Below, one piece after another: positions 16,998 to 24,045 of a DNA stretch of 64,000 bases (positions are counted from its first letter, which is position 1; each line of letters opens with the position of its first letter). A model generated the notes under the pieces. The model saw only the letters and a list, made by a program, of their open reading frames with translations, searched no databases and was not told the origin of the DNA. The stretch lies in NCBI RefSeq assembly GCF_020297485.1, contig NZ_JAIWZC010000002.1:62001-126000 (forward strand), in the 5' to 3' direction. This DNA is from Enterocloster clostridioformis. GTDB lineage: Bacteria > Bacillota > Clostridia > Lachnospirales > Lachnospiraceae. The translations under genes and the position numbers were made by a program.

Positions 16998-18185
16998 ATG
17001 AAACCAATTTTTGAATCTGCAAAACAGCTGGAGTCAGAACTTATATCAATCAGAAGAACATTACATCAATATCCTGAAATAGGTTCCATCTTACCACGGA
17101 CCCAATCATTTGTTTTTGGCAAACTGGAAGAGTATGGATATTGCCCTCAGAAACTATGTGAAAGTGCTGTTACCGCCACGATATCCGGAAAACAGCCAGG
17201 CAAAACCATCCTTCTTCGCGCAGACATGGACGCTCTGCCCATTCAGGAAGCGGCTCCCGTTTCTTTTGCCTCCGAAAATGGCTCTATGCATGCATGTGGA
17301 CACGATATGCACACAGCCATGCTTTTGGGAGCAGCTAAATTATTAAAACAATACCAGCAGGATCTGGTTGGTACCGTTAAACTGGTATTTCAGCCTGACG
17401 AAGAAGGGTTCACAGGAGCAAAGGCAATGCTCAAGGCCGGTGTTTTGGAAAATCCCCATGTAGATGCGGGCATTGCATTTCATGTTGTTTCCGGCATTCC
17501 ATCCGGAACGGTTATGTGTGGTTCAGGCACCTGCATGGCAGGATGTACCTTATTTCAGATTCATATAAAAGGCACCGGCTGCCATGGCGCAATGCCGGAA
17601 ACAGGGGTTGATCCCATCAATATTGCGGCCCATGTTTATCTGTCTCTTCAGGAAATCATTGCAAGAGAAATTGCACCCACCCAGCCAGCCGCACTTACCA
17701 TTGGCAGGTTTTCTGCCGGCGAAGCTCCAAATATCATCCCTGAAGAGGTGATTCTGGAGGGAACCATCCGTACAATGGATTGTAAGATATCCAAATATAT
17801 CTTTGACAGAATTGAAGAAATCTCCACTCAGACAGCTTCTCTCTTTCGCGGGCAGGCTAGTGTGAAAGAAATCGCATCTGCCCCGCCACTGCAAAATGAC
17901 AGTGAGATGGTCAAGGAACTTGCCGGCTACATGAAAGAATGCTATGATCCTCATAAAATAGTATTGTTTGCACAAGGCGGTATGGGATCAGAGGATTTCG
18001 CGTCTTATACTTATGAGCGGCCATGCTGCTATATGTTAATAGGCGCCGGAACTCCAGAGGAAAATCCGCTATTTGGCAAACCTATGCATAATGACCACGT
18101 TGTATTTAATGAAGAGGTTCTCCCCCTGGGCAGTGCACTTTACGCATCCAATGCCATAAATTGGCTGCAAAACCACGCTCAATAA
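16998..18185 (+). CDS. M20 family amidohydrolase (N-acyl amino acid / peptide hydrolase)
   Basis: 395 residues, the usual size for the M20D/hippurate-hydrolase-like group. It hydrolyses N-acyl amino acids or aminobenzoyl-type amides with a dinuclear metal site. Visible ligands: Cys-His in MHACGHDMHTAMLLG (near residue 98-112), Glu pair in FQPDEEG, His in IAFHVVSG, and the last His in KPMHNDHVVFNEE near residue 367. GGMGSEDFASY near 330 is also typical. The dimerisation or lid domain occupies about 180-290. Monocistronic, with its own promoter. The natural substrate is not predictable. Confidence 0.93.
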   Translation: MKPIFESAKQLESELISIRRTLHQYPEIGSILPRTQSFVFGKLEEYGYCPQKLCESAVTATISGKQPGKTILLRADMDALPIQEAAPVSFASENGSMHACGHDMHTAMLLGAAKLLKQYQQDLVGTVKLVFQPDEEGFTGAKAMLKAGVLENPHVDAGIAFHVVSGIPSGTVMCGSGTCMAGCTLFQIHIKGTGCHGAMPETGVDPINIAAHVYLSLQEIIAREIAPTQPAALTIGRFSAGEAPNIIPEEVILEGTIRTMDCKISKYIFDRIEEISTQTASLFRGQASVKEIASAPPLQNDSEMVKELAGYMKECYDPHKIVLFAQGGMGSEDFASYTYERPCCYMLIGAGTPEENPLFGKPMHNDHVVFNEEVLPLGSALYASNAINWLQNHAQ

Positions 18186-18230
18186 CTTTTTCTTTGTATG
18201 CTGAATATATTAATAAAAAAGGGTATTCAT

Positions 18231-18587
18231 ATGCGTACAAAACGATATACAGTTGCCATAGCAGGGCTTATGCCGGAAATCGTCACTCAGAGCATTCTGA
18301 TTAAGGTTTGGGAAAAAGCTGCCAAAAAGGTATGCGCGAGTACTGGCATATATGTAAATGCATGGTTAAATGAATCTTATTTCCTTTGCGGGGATAAACG
18401 GGGACCTGAACTAGACGGGCTGACTGCCAACTTTATAATCATATGGAATCCAGTCGAGGTGGAAAGTTATGAAGAGTTCCATGAAGCTTTTACACAGGTT
18501 GTAAACGGTGTAAGGGATATATTGGGCAATCCATATGTGTGGATTACAATAGATGACATAGAGTTCTATTATTTTGTAAAATGCTGA
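18231..18587 (+). CDS. Hypothetical protein of 118 residues
   Basis: The start at 18231 has AAAGGG eight bases upstream; an in-frame ATG at 18198 is less well placed. The protein begins MRTKRYTVAIAGLMPEIVT and ends with an alternating hydrophobic and aromatic stretch (PYVWITIDDIEFYYFVKC). No signal peptide or membrane helix is seen. It lies 45 bases after the amidohydrolase on the same strand and could be co-transcribed. I do not recognise a family. Confidence 0.6.
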   Translation: MRTKRYTVAIAGLMPEIVTQSILIKVWEKAAKKVCASTGIYVNAWLNESYFLCGDKRGPELDGLTANFIIIWNPVEVESYEEFHEAFTQVVNGVRDILGNPYVWITIDDIEFYYFVKC

Positions 18588-18594
18588 GAGATTC

Positions 18595-18732
18595 ATGAAG
18601 TCGCCTGCCAAAATAAACAGGATGTGGGAAATTATCGTGTTTCATAAAATCGAATCCTGCCCCAAACTCAGCAAAGAGGCTAAAGGTTCTCTTCCTCAAG
18701 CCCGCCTTGAGAGTATGAAAAAAAGTCTGTAA
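18595..18732 (+). CDS. Possible small ORF of 45 residues
   Basis: ATG at 18595 to TAA at 18730-18732. The product is basic (MKSPAKINRMWEIIVF, ending LESMKKSL), with a weak GAGAG site upstream. No homology is recognised; it may be noise or a remnant. It ends 29 bases before the terminator at 18762. Confidence 0.25.
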   Translation: MKSPAKINRMWEIIVFHKIESCPKLSKEAKGSLPQARLESMKKSL

Positions 18733-18761
18733 ATTGAGATCTTCTATGATAAGTTAATGAG

Positions 18762-18794
18762 AAAGGTAGGTGGATGTCGTGACCACCTACCTTT
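18762..18794 (+). terminator. 12-bp hairpin terminator
   Basis: AAAGGTAGGTGG (18762-18773) pairs exactly with CCACCTACCTTT (18783-18794) around nine bases. It has only a short T run but is otherwise strong. It separates the amidohydrolase group from the following mobile-element-like genes. Confidence 0.65.
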
Positions 18795-18888
18795 ACTATA
18801 CGGATGCTTTTGGATTCTGTCAAGATGTATTGGAAAATCCCATCAAATTATGGTACACTTCTTACAGGAAAACATCAGGAGGTGTGCC

Positions 18889-19164
18889 ATGAAGCTAAAA
18901 ACAGACGATCCCTTTGTACCTGAAGATATCAGGGCAAAGATCAATGGACTGCAGTCCCTGCTGGATCATGCAGCCGACTTATACAGTGATATCTATAGCT
19001 GGTATGACAGTGAACTGAAATCCTATGACCCGAAAGCCACCGCAGACGATGAACTGTTTGACCCTGGCACAGGGACTGTTGTGGAGGGGATCGATTACCT
19101 GTCTATCATGGAATCCCTGTCAGAGCTGCAGACAGCCAACGAATGTAAAATGCAGAGGGATTAA
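18889..19164 (+). CDS. Hypothetical protein of 91 residues
   Basis: The ATG at 18889 has CAGGAGGTG eight bases upstream. The protein begins MKLKTDDPFVPEDIRAKI and is mostly helical and acidic (LLDHAADLYSDIYSWYDSEL). No family is recognised. Its end overlaps the end of the convergent gene at 19161-19373 by four bases. Such compact convergent pairs are common on mobile elements and in plasmid-derived regions. Confidence 0.6.
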   Translation: MKLKTDDPFVPEDIRAKINGLQSLLDHAADLYSDIYSWYDSELKSYDPKATADDELFDPGTGTVVEGIDYLSIMESLSELQTANECKMQRD

Positions 19165-19373
19165 CCTTGTGTCCCATCGGCCTGGCCTCTGGCGATGTCT
19201 TCCCGTATCAGGGCCTTGATGGCCCCTTGGACGGAAGTGTCCCTGCCATATTTGTGCTGTCTGACCCAGGCCAGGATATCTGCATCTGTCTTCATATTCA
19301 GTTTTAACTTCACCTGTACAGTATTATAGCTGTCGTACCTGTCCTGAGCATCGTATTTTGAAAATCCATACAT
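19161..19373 (-). CDS. Small mobile-element-type protein (70 residues)
   Basis: Strong AAAGGAG site before the ATG. The core TVQVKLKLNMKTDADILAWV followed by SVQGAIKALIRED resembles a common family of small proteins on Firmicute plasmids, phages and conjugative elements (typically KLNxKTDADI...QGYIKxLIR), probably ribbon-helix-helix-like. Its start lies about 46 bases from the end of the IS256-type transposase gene, so the insertion element lies immediately upstream of it. Confidence 0.65.
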   Translation of the reverse strand: MYGFSKYDAQDRYDSYNTVQVKLKLNMKTDADILAWVRQHKYGRDTSVQGAIKALIREDIARGQADGTQG

Positions 19374-19379
19374 GGAAAG

Positions 19380-20790
19380 CTCCTTTCCGGATAGGTGTAC
19401 ACCTATGCCTGTGCGCTCTTATTCCGGCAGTCTGCCTTCGTACATAATGGACAGTTCCCCATAGACCTGCCCCCAGTTGCGGATGGGCATGGTCCACTTC
19501 TTCGTCGCCTCGAACGTGGCCAGGTACAGAGCCTTTAAGAGCGCCGTGCTGCCCGGGAACACGCTCCGCTGGCGGTTGAGCTTCCGGTAGGTAGAGTTGA
19601 GGCTCTCGATCGCGTTGGTAGTATAGATCACCTTCCTGACCTCCATGGAAAACTTGAAGATGGGGGATACCACATCCCAGTTGTCATGCCAGCGTTTCAT
19701 TGAGTTGGGGTACTTTGGCGTCCACTTTTCCGTCACCTTCTCCAGCGCCTCCAGCGCCTTTTCCTCGTTTGCGGCATGGTAGATGGTTTTCAGGTCCGTG
19801 GCAAATGCTTTCCGGTCCTTGTCGGAGACGTATTTCAGCGTGTTCCGTACCATATGTACGATGCAGCGCTGCTGCTCCGTCTTCGGGAATGCCGCCGTTA
19901 TGGCTTCCTTAATGCCCGTGAGCCCGTCCGAGCAGAGAATGAGGATATCCTTCACACCGCGGTTCTTCAACTCGTTCAGAACGCAGAGCCAGTACTTGGA
20001 GCTTTCATTCTCCCCGATCTGTATGCTCAGGACTTCCTTTTTACCTTCCAGCGTAAGGCCGAGGATGACATAGGCGGCAAGCTTGCGGATTACCCCGTCC
20101 TCCCGCACGGAATAATGGATTGCGTCGATGTAGACCACGGGATAGACTTCCTCCAGCGGGCGGTTCTGCCAGTCTTCAATCTGCGGCAGTATCTTGTCCG
20201 TCACGTCCGAGATGAACCCTTCCGAAGCCTCAAAACCATAAATGTCCATCAAGGTATCCGAGATTTGGCGGGTTGTCATGCCTTTTGCATACATGGATAT
20301 GATCTTCTGGTCAATGCCGGAAATGTCCTTCTGGCGCTTTCTTACCACCTGGGGTTCAAACGTGGACTTCCTGTCCTGGGGCACCTGGATGTCCATGCTC
20401 CCGAAGCTGCTGTTGATCCGCTTGGGCTTGTAGCCATTGCGGTAATCATCCGAATCCGACCGTTCTGACCTCCCATAGCCGAGATGCTCATCCATCTCCG
20501 CTTCCATCATCTCCTTCAGGGTGCTCCCCAGCAGGTCTTTGAGGGCTTCCTGGATATCCTCCGCAGTCTGGATGTCATACTCTTCCAGGAGCTGATGGAC
20601 GATGTTCCTTTTCCCCTCCGTCATGACTACTTTGTGTACGGGCTGTTTTTCTCTTCTTGCCATAATAATAGGCCTCCTTATGATAATAGATTTTATCATA
20701 GAAACTCTCATTCCTTTCGCTTCGCTTAGGCACAAAACAGTTATGAAATAGCAAGTTTGTGCTTCCACTATTTTATTTTTGATGTTAAAC
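19380..20790 (-). mobile_element. IS256-family insertion sequence (ends approximate)
   Basis: The element is defined by its transposase gene (19419-20663). I could not pair terminal inverted repeats with confidence. A perfect palindrome ATAGGTGTACACCTAT at 19391-19406 lies just outside the gene end and is the best candidate for the left boundary region. The right end is somewhere between 20700 and 20800. Confidence 0.5.
19419..20663 (-). CDS. IS256-family transposase
   Basis: The start at 20663 (MARREKQPVHKVVMTEGK) has an AAGGAGG site; longer in-frame starts are unlikely. It gives 414 residues, standard for the family. The catalytic triad is visible as VVYIDAIHYSVRED (Asp), ILCSDGLTGIKEA (Asp) and TTNAIESLNSTYRK (Glu). 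The N-terminal section LKEMMEAEMDEHLGYGRSER, followed by RNGYKPK, is family-typical. It appears intact and could be active. Confidence 0.95.
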   Translation of the reverse strand: MARREKQPVHKVVMTEGKRNIVHQLLEEYDIQTAEDIQEALKDLLGSTLKEMMEAEMDEHLGYGRSERSDSDDYRNGYKPKRINSSFGSMDIQVPQDRKSTFEPQVVRKRQKDISGIDQKIISMYAKGMTTRQISDTLMDIYGFEASEGFISDVTDKILPQIEDWQNRPLEEVYPVVYIDAIHYSVREDGVIRKLAAYVILGLTLEGKKEVLSIQIGENESSKYWLCVLNELKNRGVKDILILCSDGLTGIKEAITAAFPKTEQQRCIVHMVRNTLKYVSDKDRKAFATDLKTIYHAANEEKALEALEKVTEKWTPKYPNSMKRWHDNWDVVSPIFKFSMEVRKVIYTTNAIESLNSTYRKLNRQRSVFPGSTALLKALYLATFEATKKWTMPIRNWGQVYGELSIMYEGRLPE

Positions 20791-20805
20791 TCTCCTCAGA
20801 CAGAT

Positions 20806-21010
20806 ACACTACAGAGCACGGAGGAGGAAGTAGAATCGGTTCCTCCATTTGGGATCAAGTCCGCATAAAAACATGTGTCGGCTGTCTTCTCAAGCACAAA
20901 CCAGTGACGCCTTGAGCTCGTAACCTAATCATTGTCAAAGCAATTCCTTAGGTCTTTCTTTGCTGGACAGCCAGTCAATGTCTGTCTATTTTACTTAGGA
21001 GGGCTGTTTT
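20806..21010 (+). ncRNA. Candidate bridge RNA region of the IS110 element
   Basis: About 200 bases upstream of the transposase carry no ORF and contain at least one stem, GGAGGAA (20823-20829) with TTCCTCC (20840-20846) and a ten-base loop. In IS621 and relatives the left end encodes a structured bridge RNA that pairs with target and donor DNA and guides the recombinase. Assignment here rests on family and position; no internal loops were modelled. Confidence 0.4.
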
Positions 21011-22267
21011 ATGTTATCTATCAAACACTTTGTCTGCTGTGGCATGGACGTTCACAAGAAATTTGTTGTCGCTACCATTGCTCTGACAGACTACAGGGGC
21101 GTTACTTCTTATGTTAAAAAGCGGTTCGCCACCTTCAATTCCGATCTTAATTCTTTGAAAAAATGGCTTCTTTCTTTCAATTGCACTGAGATCTGCCTCG
21201 AATCCACTGGTAAATACTGGATTCCAATTTTTAATATCCTGGAGGATTCCTGTCACGTTGTCGTTGCTAACCCCAAGTATGTCAGGGCTATCAAAGGACA
21301 GAAAACCGATGACAAAGACTCCGCCTGGATTGCGGATCTGTTTAAATTTGATATTGTTCCTTCCAGTTATATCCCCTGTAAGGAAATTCGCATGCTTCGG
21401 GAATTGTTCCGATACCGGCAGAAACTGATTGGCCACCGCAGCAGTGAGAAAAACCGGTTACAGAATGCTCTTACGGTTTCCAACATTGCCCTTGCATCCG
21501 TCCTCTCAGATACCTTTGGAAAATCAGCGACCGCCATCGTTGACTATATCCTGACCTGTGAGGTATTTGACCCCGAATACTGTAAATCCCTGCTTCTTAA
21601 AAAAGCAAAGGACAAGGCAGATGATGTTGTAACCTCCATAATCGGTTATGAACTGCGCCGTGACCAATCCGTTAAGATTAAGGTCTGCAGAAAGCATTTC
21701 GATGAAATCAATGAGTGCGTCTCCACTCTCGAAGAAACGATTTCCGACCTGGCTAAACCTTACCATAAATTTATCGAATTGGCTACTACAATTCCTGGAA
21801 TTACAGAGCAGTCTGCCACCTTTATCATTGCTGAAATCGGGGTGGATATGGCGGTATTCAAATCCTCAAAACGTTTGTGCTCCTGGGCTGGGCTGGCTCC
21901 TGAAAATAACGAAAGTGCCGGTAAAAAGAAGAGCGTCCATGTTTCAAGAGCCGGGGTGTACTTAAAGCCTCTGCTGGTTCAGTGTGCAAATGCTGCCATC
22001 AAGAGTAAAAACCCTTACTTCAGATACAAATATGACCGTATAAAAAAACGTCGTGGTCATAAACGGGCAATCATTGCCATTGCACGCATGGTGTTGACTT
22101 GCATTTACCACATGTTCCAAAAGCAGGAGGTATTTAATCCTGCCGATACGGATTATTCCGCTATTCCTGAAGAAATGTACCGGAAATTTCAGGAACAGTA
22201 TGACAGAAATGCCATCAAACGTTTAGAGAAACGAGGCTATATGATTACTCCTCCTGCTATGGCCTGA
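21011..22267 (+). CDS. IS110-family transposase (DEDD recombinase)
   Basis: 418 residues. The N-terminal RuvC-like DEDD domain shows CCGMDVHKKFVVATIAL (first Asp), EICLESTGKYWIP (Glu) and KTDDKDSAWIADL (last Asp residues). The C-terminal transposase_20 domain has TTIPGITEQSATFIIAEIG, FKSSKRLCSWAGLAPENN and the catalytic Ser region KKSVHVSRAGVYLKPLLVQ. AGGAGGG precedes the ATG. It is full length and looks active. Confidence 0.95.
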   Translation: MLSIKHFVCCGMDVHKKFVVATIALTDYRGVTSYVKKRFATFNSDLNSLKKWLLSFNCTEICLESTGKYWIPIFNILEDSCHVVVANPKYVRAIKGQKTDDKDSAWIADLFKFDIVPSSYIPCKEIRMLRELFRYRQKLIGHRSSEKNRLQNALTVSNIALASVLSDTFGKSATAIVDYILTCEVFDPEYCKSLLLKKAKDKADDVVTSIIGYELRRDQSVKIKVCRKHFDEINECVSTLEETISDLAKPYHKFIELATTIPGITEQSATFIIAEIGVDMAVFKSSKRLCSWAGLAPENNESAGKKKSVHVSRAGVYLKPLLVQCANAAIKSKNPYFRYKYDRIKKRRGHKRAIIAIARMVLTCIYHMFQKQEVFNPADTDYSAIPEEMYRKFQEQYDRNAIKRLEKRGYMITPPAMA

Positions 22268-22400
22268 TACCCTTTATTCCATAGGATCCTTTGGGGCGGC
22301 AGTTTACTGGTGCTCTTGTTAAGTTACGATTTTTTTTGATTTTTTCTTTCAACCTAATAGCCTGCTGTTTTAACTTTCCGCACAGACAAATGGCAAAATA

Positions 22401-23894
22401 TCAGCAATTATGAAGGCCATCCCCAGACCATCCTGATCTTTCCGGGATCCGGATATATACCGCCCCGTAAAATATATACTCTTCTACCATAATCTTTTTG
22501 GCGCGTTCCAAAACATGACGGTAACACTCTTCCATACTGTCTGCAAAAGCAGCTGCATTTCCCTTGCATAGATACTGATGTGCTGTGAGAACCAAATCGT
22601 TAAGCGATAAAATGTTCCGTCTTTTTTTCGTATAATACGTAATATAGTACCCCCATTCAGTAAGCCGGAACGCCTCAGTCAGTATGACACGCATAGGCTC
22701 TAACTCAATATGTTTTAAAACAGCCTCAAACATATCAATTAAATAAATAGAATCGGTTCGGCTGAACTTTTCAGTTAATTCCTTTATCTCTTTTTCTGTA
22801 AACCGCTCAGCTGCAAGCAGTGCGGCCGGATGAATGATTAATGTGAGTAATTGAAGCGAATTGAGATAGCGCAGTGCCTCCTTTGTGCGCCTTGGATTCG
22901 GAAGCAGCTGGCTTACCCTGGAATCATCCGGTTCCGTAACTATGGTTCCCTTTGCATTCATCTTCTTTACATAACCTCTTTCTTCCAGCTCAGCCAGCGC
23001 CTTTCTGACTGTGGATACGGATACTCTGTACTGGTTGGCTAATTGCTTTTCATAGGGAAGATATGTTCCCCTCGGATAAAATCCGCTGCCGATTTTCCGG
23101 TTTAAATCACTGACAATTCTGGCGTAACAGTAGTCCTGTCCACGTGTGGGATTCCATGAAAACGGTGCCGGGGATTGAATTGGACATTTAGGCACAGTAC
23201 CTGCCAGGTATTTCATGGTACCGGCAATGGAATCCGAAAGCCTTTGATATAAGGCTGTTAATTGCCTGTATTTTACAGAGGAATCCTGTCCTTTTAAAAT
23301 ATCCATAAGAGCGCCTGTCCCAAATATATTGTCCTTTAAAAAGATTTCCGTAAAATAAGAACATTGCTCTGTAAAAAACGTGAGTTTACTGTGGAGTTCA
23401 AATGTTGAATAGAGATCTCCGATCAAAGGGCTTCCCCCTGATTTCAGAATATCTCTGTTTAAAGCGGAAGGCGGACGCCACCCACCCGCAGCCATACCTG
23501 CCTTTGCCGCTTCAGCTGCCTGTCCATAATGAGGCATTATCTCCAAGTCGCATCCGCGGGATGCAAATGTCAAAAGCGGCGGCATTATGTAAACTAAAGT
23601 TTGATATAACTGTGTGATACCATCCCTTTGTTTCAATATACTCAGTACTATATTCTCTGGATGAGGCATATTCTTTCTTAAAACAACCCGCGGGGCAAGT
23701 CTGGGCTGGTTTTCAATCAATCCCTCCTCCTTTAATGCCTCTAATACGTTATTAATTGTATACAGGCTTACCTGAAATTCATCGCACAGCCGTCTGGATG
23801 ACGGAAGGCGGCTTCCGGGCAATATCTGACCATCTGTTATTCTCTGTTTTAATTCATCATACACGTAAGAAAACTTGGTCGTTTGTGGAACCAT
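22401..23894 (-). CDS. Regulator with two GntR-type winged-helix domains
   Basis: 497 residues with two separate GntR DNA-binding domains. The first is at residues about 8-75 (YVYDELKQRITDGQILPGSR, LPSSRRLCDEFQVSLYTINN, LKEEGLIE). The second is at about 240-310 (RIVSDLNRKIGSGFYPRGTY, LPYEKQLANQYRVSVSTVRK, LEERGYVKKMNAKGTIV). Regions of about 165-190 residues of unknown fold follow each. The C-terminal block (YLCKGNAAAFADSMEECYRH, ending IRIPE) recurs in a remnant at 28754-28939. The gene lies downstream of the phosphorelay genes on the same strand, beyond a terminator, so it is probably separately transcribed. The effector is unknown. Confidence 0.85.
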   Translation of the reverse strand: MVPQTTKFSYVYDELKQRITDGQILPGSRLPSSRRLCDEFQVSLYTINNVLEALKEEGLIENQPRLAPRVVLRKNMPHPENIVLSILKQRDGITQLYQTLVYIMPPLLTFASRGCDLEIMPHYGQAAEAAKAGMAAGGWRPPSALNRDILKSGGSPLIGDLYSTFELHSKLTFFTEQCSYFTEIFLKDNIFGTGALMDILKGQDSSVKYRQLTALYQRLSDSIAGTMKYLAGTVPKCPIQSPAPFSWNPTRGQDYCYARIVSDLNRKIGSGFYPRGTYLPYEKQLANQYRVSVSTVRKALAELEERGYVKKMNAKGTIVTEPDDSRVSQLLPNPRRTKEALRYLNSLQLLTLIIHPAALLAAERFTEKEIKELTEKFSRTDSIYLIDMFEAVLKHIELEPMRVILTEAFRLTEWGYYITYYTKKRRNILSLNDLVLTAHQYLCKGNAAAFADSMEECYRHVLERAKKIMVEEYIFYGAVYIRIPERSGWSGDGLHNC

Positions 23895-24008
23895 GGTTTA
23901 TCTCCTCCTACTTTATAAGCTGTTTTTATTATATCCAATGCCTTCCAGGCTGTCATCGGCCAAAAATATCCAGCTATTTGTATACCTATACAGTTCAAAT
24001 TCCGAAGG

Positions 24009-24045
24009 AAAAAAATAAGAATAGAGAATTCCCTATCCTTATTTT
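24009..24045 (-). terminator. Terminator after the hybrid kinase
   Basis: AAAATAAGAATAG (24012-24024) pairs with CTATCCTTATTTT (24033-24045) with one G-U wobble on the minus strand. A run of seven T follows on that strand (A at 24009-24015). It overlaps the last codons of the kinase gene. Confidence 0.75.

Larger units (their letters stand above)
20800..22330 (+). mobile_element. IS110-family insertion sequence (ends approximate)
   Basis: An intact DEDD transposase (21011-22267) with a long upstream non-coding segment, as usual for IS110. This family lacks long terminal repeats, so exact ends cannot be read without copies for comparison. The long upstream non-coding part places it with the IS110 group rather than the IS1111 group. 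Confidence 0.55.

Noticed and set aside
19391..19406. Palindrome ATAGGTGTACACCTAT as an independent operator
   Set aside because: It sits at the end of the IS256-type gene and is more simply part of the element end, although the matching right end could not be found.
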